DNA from: Mycobacterium sp. 852002-51163_SCH5372311
GTDB taxonomy: Bacteria > Actinomycetota > Actinomycetes > Mycobacteriales > Mycobacteriaceae
Assembly: GCF_001667115.1 (NCBI RefSeq)
Contig: NZ_LZIJ01000164.1
Span: 23,546-87,545, forward strand
Reading direction: 5' to 3'
Length of the DNA: 64,000 bases
Below the pieces are notes generated by a model. The model was not told the origin of the DNA. It searched no databases and saw only the letters and a program-made list of their open reading frames with translations. Position 1 is the stretch's first letter, and each line of letters opens with the position of its first letter. The position numbers and the translations under genes were made by a program. Positions 25,175 through 33,394 of this stretch are shown here, in pieces.

Positions 25175-26767
25175 CTACGCTGGCCCCGCGGGCGTCGAGA
25201 CCTGAGTGGCTTCGGAACGGCCGCGCAGCACGGTGGAATAGCACTCCGTCCAGCGTTCGCGCTCGCCGTCGTCGGCTCGTTCGATGGCGGCGGCGGCGCA
25301 CAGGATCCGCCGGTCCGAGGTTTTGGCGAGATCGGCCAGCCGCGCGGCCTCGTTGACTGCGTCACCGATAACCGTGTATTCGTAACGGTTTTCGGCTCCG
25401 ATGTTGCCCGCGAATACCCGACCGGCCGACACGCCGATGCCGAAGTCGACCACGGGCAGCCGGCGCAGTTCGGTGGCCAACGTGCGGGCGGTGGCCAACG
25501 CTGCCGACGCCGGATCGCGCATCTTAAGCGGCGCCCCGAAGATGGCCAGTGCGGCGTCGCCTTCGAATTTGTTGATCAGCCCGCTGTGTTCGTCGACGGC
25601 ATCGACCACTATCCGGAAGAAGTCGTTGAGCACCTCGGCAACCTCTTGCGGCGGACGGCTTTCCGCCAACGTCGTCGAGCCCACCAAGTCGATGAACAGC
25701 ACGGCCGCCTCGACCACGTCGCCCGACAACGAGGCACCCTCTTCGAGGGCGCGCTGAACGACGTCCGCGCCGACGTGGCGCCCGAAAAGGTCGCGCAGCC
25801 GGTCGCGTTCGGCGAGGCCGGTAACCATCCGGTTGAAACCCGTTTGCAGACGCCCGATTTGGGACCGTTCGTAAGCGCCGACGGACGTCTCGATGTTGCC
25901 GTGTTCGACTTCGGCCATCGCGTCGACGACCTCGCTGACCGGATCGGCGATGGATCGGGAGGTCAGGATCATGATCGGTAGTCCCAGCACCACCGCGGCC
26001 AGCACCACGACCAGGACGGGCACATCCACCGATGCGTCTTTCGGAATGATCCAGCCGTTCGAACGAAGAATTATCAGGGTCGCGATGATCGCGACGGGAA
26101 GCGCGGTGCACAGGAACCACATCAGGACCAGGCGCGCGAACACGCCCGGTGTCGACAGACGAGGTTCGCAGCCGCGCGTGGCCGCGACCATGATCGGACG
26201 CAGGGTGCGTTGTGCCAGCAACAATCCCGTGCCCGCGGCAGCTATGCCGCCGAGCACCACACCCAGCAGAATGGGCAGCAGCAGCGATGCCCCGCCGTTG
26301 TGGTTCACCAGCATCAGCACTGCCCCGCATACAGCCCAGGTCGCCAGCAGGATCGCCGACTGCCGACCGGCCAGTTTCATGGCGGTGTCCCGTTGGCGCG
26401 AGTCCGGCTGATCGCCGCTGACGTACCACCGCAGGGTGGGTGCCAAGTTCACCATTCCGGCTATCGCCACGGTGATGAGCCCGAGCACGATCAGCACCAC
26501 CACCAATGGCGTGTTGTTGCGCGCGAAGTCGGCGTTCAACGCGCCCGAGGTGTGACTTCTCAGCGGGACCATGATCGCCGCGGCGCCCGTGACTGCACAC
26601 ACATAGGACAGCGCAAGATCCCCGGCGTATTGAATCAACAACTGGCGGGCGCGCTTTCGGAATTCCCCATCGGCGGGCGCCGGATCACGCGATCGTCGCG
26701 CGCCCCAAATTTGGAGCCAGCCCGCTTTCGCCACCCCATTAAGGTAGCGGGCTGCGCTTCTAGGCAC
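25175..26767 (-). CDS. Membrane adenylate cyclase with HAMP domain (Rv1318c/Rv3645 type)
   Basis: A 530-residue protein with six membrane helices in the first 275 residues, a HAMP domain at about 275-330 (SRSIADPVSEVVDAMAEVEHG), and a class III cyclase domain to about 510. It makes cAMP at the membrane. All catalytic positions are visible: LFIDLVGST (metal Asp), NKFEGDAALAIFG (adenine Lys and second metal Asp) and VIGDAVNEAAR (Asp, Asn, Arg). It should therefore be active, unlike several mycobacterial relatives. The GTG start overlaps the 3' end of the deacetylase gene by 8 bases. In H37Rv relatives of this type lie elsewhere in the genome. Confidence 0.92.
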   Translation of the reverse strand: MPRSAARYLNGVAKAGWLQIWGARRSRDPAPADGEFRKRARQLLIQYAGDLALSYVCAVTGAAAIMVPLRSHTSGALNADFARNNTPLVVVLIVLGLITVAIAGMVNLAPTLRWYVSGDQPDSRQRDTAMKLAGRQSAILLATWAVCGAVLMLVNHNGGASLLLPILLGVVLGGIAAAGTGLLLAQRTLRPIMVAATRGCEPRLSTPGVFARLVLMWFLCTALPVAIIATLIILRSNGWIIPKDASVDVPVLVVVLAAVVLGLPIMILTSRSIADPVSEVVDAMAEVEHGNIETSVGAYERSQIGRLQTGFNRMVTGLAERDRLRDLFGRHVGADVVQRALEEGASLSGDVVEAAVLFIDLVGSTTLAESRPPQEVAEVLNDFFRIVVDAVDEHSGLINKFEGDAALAIFGAPLKMRDPASAALATARTLATELRRLPVVDFGIGVSAGRVFAGNIGAENRYEYTVIGDAVNEAARLADLAKTSDRRILCAAAAIERADDGERERWTECYSTVLRGRSEATQVSTPAGPA

Positions 26768-27635
26768 CGTTGTTCGGACCGCCGGAGTTCTGCCCCGGAA
26801 TGTCGGTGATCGGGAAGTTGGGCATCGGCTTGGGCGACGGCGTGTTGGGCAGCGCCGGAATTTCGCTGGCCGGAATGTCGTGAAGTTCGTTGACAGGGGG
26901 GCCGTTTTCGCGGCCGCCGTAGCTGCTGCCCGGGGCGCGCGGCCCGAGCAGTTCGCTGACCGTCACCAGGTGGTAGCCGTTGGCCTTGAGCACCGGGATG
27001 AACTGGTACACCAGGTCGACGGTGCTCGAATAGGTGTCATGGAACAGCACTACCGAGCCCGGCTTGATCTGGCGCATCAGGATGGACCGCGTTGCTGCCG
27101 TGTTCGAGTCGTTGGCCCAATCGAAAGGGATGACGTCCCAAAGTATTTCGGCCAAACCGAAGCGGCCCGCGGTCTGGCGCACCGCATCGTTGGACAGCCC
27201 GCCGGCGGGCCGATACAGCGCGGGCGTGCGACCGGTCGCGGCGGTTATCGCGTCGTTGGCCTTGGAGAACTGGGCGGCGACGTCGTCGGCAGGGATGGTC
27301 GTCATGTTGGGGTGTTCCCAGGTGTGGCTGCCGATTTCCATTCCGGCGTCCGCGATGCGCTTGGCTCCTCCCGGGTTGGCGGCAACTTTGTTGCCGATCA
27401 GGAAGAAGGTGGCCTTGGAGTCGCTGTTCTTCAGCACTTGCAGCAGCCGGTCGGTGTACGGGCTGGGCCCGTCGTCGAACGTCAGCGCAACGCACTTCAT
27501 CACCGCGCAATTCAGGTTGTCTGCGCGCGTCACGTGTCCGGTAAGACCGCCGATGACCAGCACTGCCCCGGCCGCTACGACGCCGATGACGGTCCGCCAG
27601 TAGCGCCAGGCCTGGGTGTCAGGTCTTTTCGGCAC
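26760..27635 (-). CDS. Polysaccharide deacetylase (peptidoglycan N-deacetylase, Rv1096-like)
   Basis: A 291-residue protein with an N-terminal membrane anchor or signal (WRTVIGVVAAGAVLVIGGL) and a NodB-type deacetylase domain. TFDDGP (52-57) gives the catalytic base and metal Asp, SHTWEHP gives the metal His pair (H104, H108), and YRPAGGLSN and LFHDT the later motifs. Rv1096 removes acetyl groups from peptidoglycan GlcNAc and protects against lysozyme. The C-terminal 60 residues are Pro/Gly rich. The GTG start follows TAGGCT by 6 bases. The cyclase gene starts inside its end, so the two are co-transcribed. Confidence 0.93.
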   Translation of the reverse strand: MPKRPDTQAWRYWRTVIGVVAAGAVLVIGGLTGHVTRADNLNCAVMKCVALTFDDGPSPYTDRLLQVLKNSDSKATFFLIGNKVAANPGGAKRIADAGMEIGSHTWEHPNMTTIPADDVAAQFSKANDAITAATGRTPALYRPAGGLSNDAVRQTAGRFGLAEILWDVIPFDWANDSNTAATRSILMRQIKPGSVVLFHDTYSSTVDLVYQFIPVLKANGYHLVTVSELLGPRAPGSSYGGRENGPPVNELHDIPASEIPALPNTPSPKPMPNFPITDIPGQNSGGPNNGA

Positions 27636-27660
27636 GATGGCAGCCTACCGGGCGCCGGAT

Positions 27661-27796
27661 GTGAAGCCTGGGCGTCGAGTGTGAATCCTGGGCTTCGCGG
27701 GTGAATCCTGGGCGGAAAAATCGCCGAATTTCCGCCGTGGCTACACAGCCAACGCCCACGATTCACAATGAAAACCCTGGCTACACAGCCAACGCC
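27661..27796. repeat. Short tandem repeats and hairpin between phoH2 and the deacetylase
   Basis: Three copies of a roughly 20-bp unit with TGAATCCTGGGC (27661-27713, first copy TGAAGCCTGGGC) are followed by a hairpin, GGCGGAAA/TTTCCGCC (27711-27718 and 27729-27736). Two copies of a 40-bp unit starting GGCTACACAGCCAACGCC (27739 and 27779) then follow. The hairpin is a likely terminator of phoH2. The repeats are otherwise unexplained. Confidence 0.7.
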
Positions 27797-27839
27797 GACG
27801 ATGCACACTCATTTCCGCTCAGCGCACACAGCAGGACTC

Positions 27840-29141
27840 TCAGTGCGGACCGGTGATCTCCTCGAGCATCTCAGTGACCAGGGCGGCAATCGGCGACCGT
27901 TCGCTGCGCAGCAGCGTGATGTGGGCGAAGAGCGGGTGACCTTTGAGCTTCTCGATCACCGCTGCCACGCCGTCGTGGCGGCCGACACGCAAGTTGTCCC
28001 GCTGGGCGATGTCATGCGTCAACACCACTCGAGAACCCGTACCGAGCCTGGACAACACGGTGAGCAGCACGTTGCGCTCGAGCGACTGTGCCTCGTCGAC
28101 GATGACGAACGAGTCGTGTAAGGAGCGTCCGCGGATGTGGGTGAGCGGCAGCACCTCGAGCATGCCCCGCGAGAGCACCTCGTCGAGCACCGCAGGGCTG
28201 GCCAGGCCTTCGAGTGTGTCGAACACCGCCTGGGCCCACGGGCCCATCTTGTCGCTCTCGCTGCCGGGTAGATAGCCGAGCTCCTGGCCACCCACCGCAT
28301 ACAGCGGGCGGAACACCACCACCTTGCGGTGGGTGCGTCGCTCCAGCACCGCCTCCAGCCCGGCGCACAGCGCCAGCGCCGACTTGCCGGTGCCGGCTTT
28401 ACCGCCCAGCGACACGATGCCCACCGACTCGTCGAGCAGCAGATCCAGCGCCACCCGCTGCTCGGCCGAACGCCCGCGCAGCCCGAACACCTCGCGGTCG
28501 CCGCGCACCAGCTGGACCCGCTTGGCAGCCGTCACCCGGCCAAGCGCATGCGAACTGCCGCCCAGCAATCGAATCCCGGTGTGGCAGGGCAGGTCCCGGG
28601 CCTCGGCCAGGTCGATCTCGCCGTCGGCGAACAGTGCGTCGATGTCCTGGGGCGCAGTCTCGATTTCACGCATCCCAGACCACCCGGAGACAACGACGTC
28701 CTGGGCGTGGTATTCGTCGGCGGCCAGGCCGACGGCGGCGGCCTTCACCCGAAGCGGAATGTCCTTGCTGACCAAGGTGACTCGCTGACCCTCCGCGGCG
28801 AGGTTGGCCGCGCAGCACAGGATCCGGGAGTCGTTGCTGTCGGTCCGGAAGCCGGCGGGCAGCACCGCCGGATCGGTGTGATTGAGTTCGACGCGCAGCG
28901 AACCGCCTTGTGTGCCAACCGGAATAGGCTGATCAAGCCTGCCGTGTTCGAGTCGAAGGTCGTCGAACAAGCGCAACGCCTGGCGAGCGAACCAGCCGAG
29001 TTCGTGATGGTGGCGTTTGGCCTCCAGCTCGCTGATCACCACCAGGGGGACCACTACGTCGTGTTCGGCGAACCGGCTGCACGCCCACGGATCGGACAGC
29101 AGCACGGAAGTGTCGAGCACGTACGTCCGGGTATCGGTCAC
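27840..29141 (-). CDS. phoH2: PhoH2: PIN RNase domain fused to PhoH RNA helicase/ATPase
   Basis: A 433-residue protein that unwinds and cuts RNA. The N-terminal PIN nuclease domain (1-150) has its acidic residues in VLDTSVLL (D10), VISELEAKRH (E38), DSNDSRILCCA and VSKDIPLR. The C-terminal PhoH ATPase domain has Walker A GGKAGTGKS (246-254) and Walker B VIVDEAQ (346-352). It matches Rv1095 in length. In M. smegmatis PhoH2 acts with a small upstream antitoxin gene, phoAT. A small ORF is present at 29167-29310. The start is GTG, with AGGAGCG upstream. Confidence 0.95.
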   Translation of the reverse strand: MTDTRTYVLDTSVLLSDPWACSRFAEHDVVVPLVVISELEAKRHHHELGWFARQALRLFDDLRLEHGRLDQPIPVGTQGGSLRVELNHTDPAVLPAGFRTDSNDSRILCCAANLAAEGQRVTLVSKDIPLRVKAAAVGLAADEYHAQDVVVSGWSGMREIETAPQDIDALFADGEIDLAEARDLPCHTGIRLLGGSSHALGRVTAAKRVQLVRGDREVFGLRGRSAEQRVALDLLLDESVGIVSLGGKAGTGKSALALCAGLEAVLERRTHRKVVVFRPLYAVGGQELGYLPGSESDKMGPWAQAVFDTLEGLASPAVLDEVLSRGMLEVLPLTHIRGRSLHDSFVIVDEAQSLERNVLLTVLSRLGTGSRVVLTHDIAQRDNLRVGRHDGVAAVIEKLKGHPLFAHITLLRSERSPIAALVTEMLEEITGPH

Positions 29142-29166
29142 GGAGCGCTCCTATGGCTTATGGGCG

Positions 29167-29310
29167 TCAAAGGGCCCAGTCGCCCGCGCGGACCCACACG
29201 GGCATGTCGGCGGGGGCCGCGGCACCAGGACCGGGGCCGGTCCTGCCTTCACGAAAACCGGAGCAGAAACCGGGAGTGCCGCCCTGGCAGCTGGGAATGT
29301 CGCTGGCCAT
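29167..29310 (-). CDS. Small ORF directly upstream of phoH2 (candidate phoAT-like)
   Basis: A 47-residue frame that ends 25 bases before the phoH2 GTG start. It begins MASDIPSCQGGTPGFCSGFR, has two Cys eight residues apart, a Gly/Pro-rich middle, and ends PVWVRAGDWAL. Established work in M. smegmatis describes a small antitoxin gene, phoAT, immediately upstream of phoH2, so position supports this as its counterpart. I cannot confirm sequence similarity, and no clear ribosome site is present. Confidence 0.4.
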   Translation of the reverse strand: MASDIPSCQGGTPGFCSGFREGRTGPGPGAAAPADMPVWVRAGDWAL

Positions 29311-29376
29311 CGGATGCGACGCTACTCCGGTGGCGACATGCCTGCAGGGCAGGCGCGCCGACGTCGGGAATTCTCC

Positions 29377-30204
29377 TTAGCCGGTGACGAATTGCTTCAA
29401 TTGCGGCTCGTCGGCCACGCCCCATTCGGTGATGCGGTCGGAGATCGCCTGGCGCAACTGCGCATCGTCGAAAATGCCGGCCTGGGCGACGTTGCGCACC
29501 TTGTCTTGATAGGCATCGATGTCAGCGCCGAGCACCTGCAGGTCGGCCGCACGGGAGGCAATCGCGGCGATGGTCTCGTGGCGGGTGTACTCGAGGCAGT
29601 GCGCGACGAGCTTGGCGAACAACTGCTCGTGCCGCTGCTCGTCGCGGGCGATCCGGTCGATGAGCCCGGCCAAGATCGGCTCCTCGAGCTGCGCGGCCAA
29701 GTTGCGGCAGAAGACGGCGTAGCAGCGCTCTGACAGCGCCATCTGAACCAGGAGTTCGACCTGGGAGAGCGTGTCGGCGCGATAGCCCTTCATCACGTAC
29801 TGGACCCGAACCTCCTCGTTGGCGGTCGGGTCGACCTCACGGGTCACCACCAGGTATTCCCGTAGTGCGATGGCATGCAGATGCTCCTCGGCGGTCCACC
29901 TGCCGAGCCAGCGGCCCCACCACTCCTCGAGAATGAAGTGCTCGACGAGCTCACGGTGATGGCTGGCCAGGTTGTCCTTGAGGATCAGCAGGATCTCGCA
30001 GGCGTCCGTGAGAGTTCGGGGCAGTGTCGCCTGAGAAGGATCCCAATCGCGGCCGCCGAGGAAGGCGAAGTTCTCGCCCCGGTCGAACGGCACGTAGTCG
30101 TGCGCGAACCAGAGCTCCTCGGTGTTGAGGTGGCGATCCATTTCGGCTTCCACGACGGGCTCCAGCTCGAGGATCAGCGCGTTAGGGACAGGTTTCTGTG
30201 CCAT
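29377..30204 (-). CDS. desA2: Acyl-ACP desaturase DesA2
   Basis: A 275-residue protein, the same length as H37Rv DesA2 (Rv1094). It belongs to the diiron acyl-ACP desaturases, which insert a double bond in a fatty acyl chain, here probably for mycolic acid precursors. Iron-ligand motifs are visible as TAEEHLHAIA and DEQRHEQLF, with NLASHHRELVEH before them. The ATG at 30204 lies 6 bases after TACAGT, so the mRNA is probably leaderless; longer readings are not protein-like. It follows glyA1 on the same strand with its own promoter. Confidence 0.94.
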   Translation of the reverse strand: MAQKPVPNALILELEPVVEAEMDRHLNTEELWFAHDYVPFDRGENFAFLGGRDWDPSQATLPRTLTDACEILLILKDNLASHHRELVEHFILEEWWGRWLGRWTAEEHLHAIALREYLVVTREVDPTANEEVRVQYVMKGYRADTLSQVELLVQMALSERCYAVFCRNLAAQLEEPILAGLIDRIARDEQRHEQLFAKLVAHCLEYTRHETIAAIASRAADLQVLGADIDAYQDKVRNVAQAGIFDDAQLRQAISDRITEWGVADEPQLKQFVTG

Positions 30205-30216
30205 GCGGTAACTGTA
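30205..30216 (-). promoter_or_regulatory. Leaderless -10 box of desA2
   Basis: On the minus strand TTACAGT is followed by TACCGC and then the ATG at 30204. The spacing puts the transcription start on the initiation codon. The region also contains GTTACAGTTACCGC, a short direct repeat of GTTAC. Confidence 0.5.
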
Positions 30217-30289
30217 ACCCGCGTACACAGGTGCCCTCAAATTGCCGACGTGGCGTGTCGGGAGCGCGATACCGGCTCGCGTGGGCCGG

Positions 30290-31570
30290 TCAGCTGCCGG
30301 CCAGGCTCCAGTCTTCGAGGCCTTCGTACAGGGGAAACTCCCTGGCCAGCCGGGTCGCTCGTTGCCGCAGGCCGGCAATATCGGCGCCGCTGCCACCGGC
30401 AAGGGCCGTCGCAATGATGTCGGCGACCTCGGCGAACTCGGCGTCACCGAAGCCGCGGGTGGCCAGCGCCGGGGTCCCTACCCGCAAGCCTGAAGTCACC
30501 ATCGGCGGCCGGGGGTCGTTGGGTACCGCGTTGCGGTTGACCGTGATGCCGACCTCGTGCAGCAGGTCCTCGGCGGCCTGGCCGTCGAGCGGGGAGTTCC
30601 GCAGGTCCACCAGCACCAGGTGGACGTCAGTGCCACCGCTGACCACCGACACGCCGGCCTTGGCGACGTCGTCGGCCAGCAGCCGATCGGCGAGGATGCG
30701 CGCGCCGGACAGGGTGCGCTGCTGCCGTTCGGCGAATTCGGGGGTGGCGGCGATCTTCAGCGCAACCGCCTTGCCCGCGATGACATGCATCAGCGGCCCG
30801 CCCTGCTGGCCGGGGAACACCGCGGAGTTGACGGCCTTGGCGTATTCCTGCTTGCCCAGGATCATCCCGGAACGTCCGCCGCCGAGGGTCTTGTGGATGG
30901 TGGTGGACACCACGTCGGCGTGCGGCACGGGCGACGGATGCAATCCCGCGGCGACCAGCCCTGCGAAATGGGCCATGTCGACCCACAGCTTGGCGCCGAC
31001 CTCGTCGGCAATCGACCGGAAGGCGGCAAAGTCGAGGATCCGCGGATAGGCCGACCATCCGGCGATGATCACCTTCGGGCGGAACTCGAGCGCCTGAGCC
31101 CGCAGCGCATCCATGTCGATCAGGTGCGTGGTCGGGTCGACGCCGTAGAAGCCGTTTTCATACAGCTTGCCGGAGAAGTTCAGCCGCATGCCGTGGGTGA
31201 GGTGCCCGCCGTTTGCCAGGTCGAGGCCCAGCAGCCGCTCACCCGGTGACATCAGCGCGGCCAGCACGGCGGCGTTGGCCTGGGCACCGGAATGCGGCTG
31301 CACATTGGCGAAATCCGCGCCGAACAACGCCTTGGCGCGGTCACGCGCGATGTTTTCGACGACGTCGACGTGCTCGCATCCGCCGTAGTAGCGCCGGCCG
31401 GGCAGGCCCTCGGCGTACTTGTTGGTCAGCACACTGCCCTGGGCCTGCAGCACCGCACGCGGCACGAAGTTCTCCGAGGCGATCATCTCCAGGGTGTCGC
31501 GTTGGCGGCCTAATTCTTTGCCCAGCAGCTCGGCGATGTCCGGATCGACCTCGGTGAGCGGGGCAGACAT
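30290..31570 (-). CDS. glyA1: Serine hydroxymethyltransferase
   Basis: A 426-residue PLP enzyme that transfers the Ser side-chain carbon to tetrahydrofolate, giving glycine and methylene-THF. The PLP Lys is in STTIHKTLGGGR (about 227), with PHSGAQANAAVL, WVDMAHFAGLVAAG and the N-terminal TLEMIASENFVP also typical. The start at MSAPLTEVDPDIAELL matches the H37Rv length. It is divergent from coaA and upstream of desA2. Confidence 0.97.
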   Translation of the reverse strand: MSAPLTEVDPDIAELLGKELGRQRDTLEMIASENFVPRAVLQAQGSVLTNKYAEGLPGRRYYGGCEHVDVVENIARDRAKALFGADFANVQPHSGAQANAAVLAALMSPGERLLGLDLANGGHLTHGMRLNFSGKLYENGFYGVDPTTHLIDMDALRAQALEFRPKVIIAGWSAYPRILDFAAFRSIADEVGAKLWVDMAHFAGLVAAGLHPSPVPHADVVSTTIHKTLGGGRSGMILGKQEYAKAVNSAVFPGQQGGPLMHVIAGKAVALKIAATPEFAERQQRTLSGARILADRLLADDVAKAGVSVVSGGTDVHLVLVDLRNSPLDGQAAEDLLHEVGITVNRNAVPNDPRPPMVTSGLRVGTPALATRGFGDAEFAEVADIIATALAGGSGADIAGLRQRATRLAREFPLYEGLEDWSLAGS

Positions 31571-31767
31571 CACAGACGCGTTTCGAGCAGTAGCAGTGCG
31601 GGCGTCAGGTGCGGCAGTCACGGGCGCCAGTCTATCCAGCGGGACCTGCGGCAGCGCCAGGCGCCGAGTGTGGGGTTCGAGCCCCGTAGATTCGTCCCGC
31701 CCACCCCAGCCCCGCTAAGGCCAGCCCAGCCGTCGAGCACGTGCCCAGCCCTGCAACACTGAGACTT

Positions 31768-32706
31768 ATGCCGCGGCTTAGCGAGCCGAGCCCCTACGTG
31801 GAGTTCGACCGAAAGCAGTGGCGTGCGCTCCGCATGTCGACGCCACTGGCCCTCACCGAAGAAGAATTGATCGGCCTGCGCGGTTTGGGTGAGCAGATCG
31901 ACCTGCTGGAGGTCGAAGAGGTCTATCTGCCGCTGGCCCGGTTGATTCACCTGCAGGTCGCCGCCCGCCAGCGGTTGTTCGCGGCCACCGCGGAGTTCCT
32001 TGGCGAGCCGCAGCAGAACCCGGACCGGCCGGTGCCGTTCATCATCGGCGTAGCCGGCAGCGTGGCGGTCGGCAAATCGACCACCGCCCGTGTGCTGCAA
32101 GCGCTGCTGGCCCGCTGGGATCACCACCCTCGGGTGGACTTGGTGACCACCGACGGCTTTCTGTATCCCAACGCCGAGCTGGATCGGCGAAACCTGATGC
32201 ACCGCAAGGGTTTTCCGGAGAGTTACAACCGCCGGGCCCTGCTGCGGTTCGTGACCTCCGTGAAATCCGGGTCCGACTATGCGTGCGCGCCGGTGTACTC
32301 ACATCTGAAATACGACATCATTCCGGGGGCCAAGCATGTGGTCCGCCATCCCGACATCCTCATCCTGGAGGGCCTCAACGTATTGCAGACCGGGCCGACC
32401 CTGATGGTGTCGGACCTATTCGACTTCTCGCTTTACGTGGACGCCCGGATCGAAGACATCGAGCAGTGGTACGTGTCGCGATTCCTGGCCATGCGCGGCA
32501 CCGCGTTCGCCGACCCGGAATCGCACTTCCATCACTACGCGGCGTTGTCCGACCCGCAGGCCGTCGTGGCGGCGCGCGAGATTTGGCGGTCGATCAACCG
32601 GCCCAACCTGGTCGAGAACATTTTGCCGACCCGTCCGCGTGCAACCCTGGTGCTGCGCAAGGACGCCGACCACTCGATCAACCGGCTTCGTCTGCGCAAA
32701 CTCTGA
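31768..32706 (+). CDS. coaA: Type I pantothenate kinase
   Basis: A 312-residue kinase that phosphorylates pantothenate, the first step of coenzyme A synthesis. GVAGSVAVGKST (94-105) is the Walker A motif, VTTDGFLYPN holds the base Asp, and MHRKGFPESYN and HLKYDIIPG form the pantothenate and ATP sites. The start gives the same length as the H37Rv enzyme. A hairpin at 32729-32763 follows the stop and may terminate both this gene and the convergent one. Confidence 0.97.
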   Translation: MPRLSEPSPYVEFDRKQWRALRMSTPLALTEEELIGLRGLGEQIDLLEVEEVYLPLARLIHLQVAARQRLFAATAEFLGEPQQNPDRPVPFIIGVAGSVAVGKSTTARVLQALLARWDHHPRVDLVTTDGFLYPNAELDRRNLMHRKGFPESYNRRALLRFVTSVKSGSDYACAPVYSHLKYDIIPGAKHVVRHPDILILEGLNVLQTGPTLMVSDLFDFSLYVDARIEDIEQWYVSRFLAMRGTAFADPESHFHHYAALSDPQAVVAAREIWRSINRPNLVENILPTRPRATLVLRKDADHSINRLRLRKL

Positions 32707-32728
32707 ACCAGCCCGCTGACACCGGAAC

Positions 32729-32763
32729 GGGGCAGCGCACCGCACGGGCAGCGCTGGCGCCCC
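32729..32763. terminator. GC-rich stem-loop between convergent genes
   Basis: GGGGC-AGCGC pairs with GCGCT-ggc-GCCCC, a 10-bp stem with a 3-base bulge and a 12-base loop. It lies 22 bases after the coaA stop and 18 bases from the stop of the convergent membrane protein gene, the expected place for a shared terminator. Confidence 0.45.
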
Positions 32764-32780
32764 GCACCGGCGGGCGGGAG

Positions 32781-33194
32781 TCACGCCGCGAGTCGGCGCA
32801 CTCCCAGGTACTGCAGCGCTGCGAATATCGCGGTGTACACACCGCTGGCCAGCGTCAAGGTGACGCCGATGCCCGTCATGGGCACCAACTCAGCGGCAAC
32901 TACCGCACCCAACGTGTAGACGATGTTGGCCACCACGACGCCGATCCCGGCGCGGCGCAGGTCGGGCATCGCCGCCAGGCTGAACACCGCAAGTCCGTAG
33001 AGGACGAAGAAGGCGCCCATGCTGTATTCCTGGATGGACGTCAGCCCAGTCAGGGACGACAACGGGTCGGCGATGAAGGCGGCAGACAGACCCAAAAGTC
33101 CCGTCAAGGTGGCATCGGCCCGCATGGCGAACCGCAGCAGCGAGTCGGTCGAGTCGTATAAGGGCCGCGTTGGCAAACCAGTTACAGCGGTCAT
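32781..33194 (-). CDS. Four-helix integral membrane protein, function unknown
   Basis: A 137-residue protein with four hydrophobic segments (TLTGLLGLSAAFIADPL, MGAFFVLYGLAVFSLAAM, IGVVVANIVYTLGAVVAA, IGVTLTLASGVYTAIFAAL) and a short polar N terminus. AAGGAG lies 8 bases before the ATG at 33194. No residue suggests transport or catalysis. It lies in the segment where H37Rv has PE_PGRS and celA2 genes. A perfect 10-bp inverted repeat at 33282-33312 lies upstream and may control it. Confidence 0.8.
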   Translation of the reverse strand: MTAVTGLPTRPLYDSTDSLLRFAMRADATLTGLLGLSAAFIADPLSSLTGLTSIQEYSMGAFFVLYGLAVFSLAAMPDLRRAGIGVVVANIVYTLGAVVAAELVPMTGIGVTLTLASGVYTAIFAALQYLGVRRLAA

Positions 33195-33281
33195 GTCATT
33201 TACTCCTTCAGGCTCCACGAGGGGATGGGTCGAAAATGTTTGAGCGTGCCTTCAACGTCCCTCAGCAGCACTGCCATATCG

Positions 33282-33312
33282 ACTCGTGGCACTGCCAATT
33301 ACTGCCACGAGT
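33282..33312. promoter_or_regulatory. 10-bp perfect inverted repeat upstream of the membrane protein gene
   Basis: ACTCGTGGCA (33282-33291) and TGCCACGAGT (33303-33312) are separated by 11 bases. A second GCACTGCCA lies just upstream (33268-33276), giving a direct repeat as well. It lies 88 bases before the start codon at 33194 and may be an operator or an mRNA hairpin. Confidence 0.5.
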
Positions 33313-33394
33313 TAATAGACCAGGTAGTTCAGCCGGCTATTCCCACCGCCTCCCACCGAAGATGTAAAGATTCGAGCCAGATGTCGCCCGATCG

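Noticed and set aside
31670..31725. GGGGTTCGAGCCCC resembles a tRNA T-arm
   Set aside because: No acceptor stem, anticodon arm or D arm can be drawn around it at the required distances, so it is probably a chance hairpin upstream of glyA1 and coaA.
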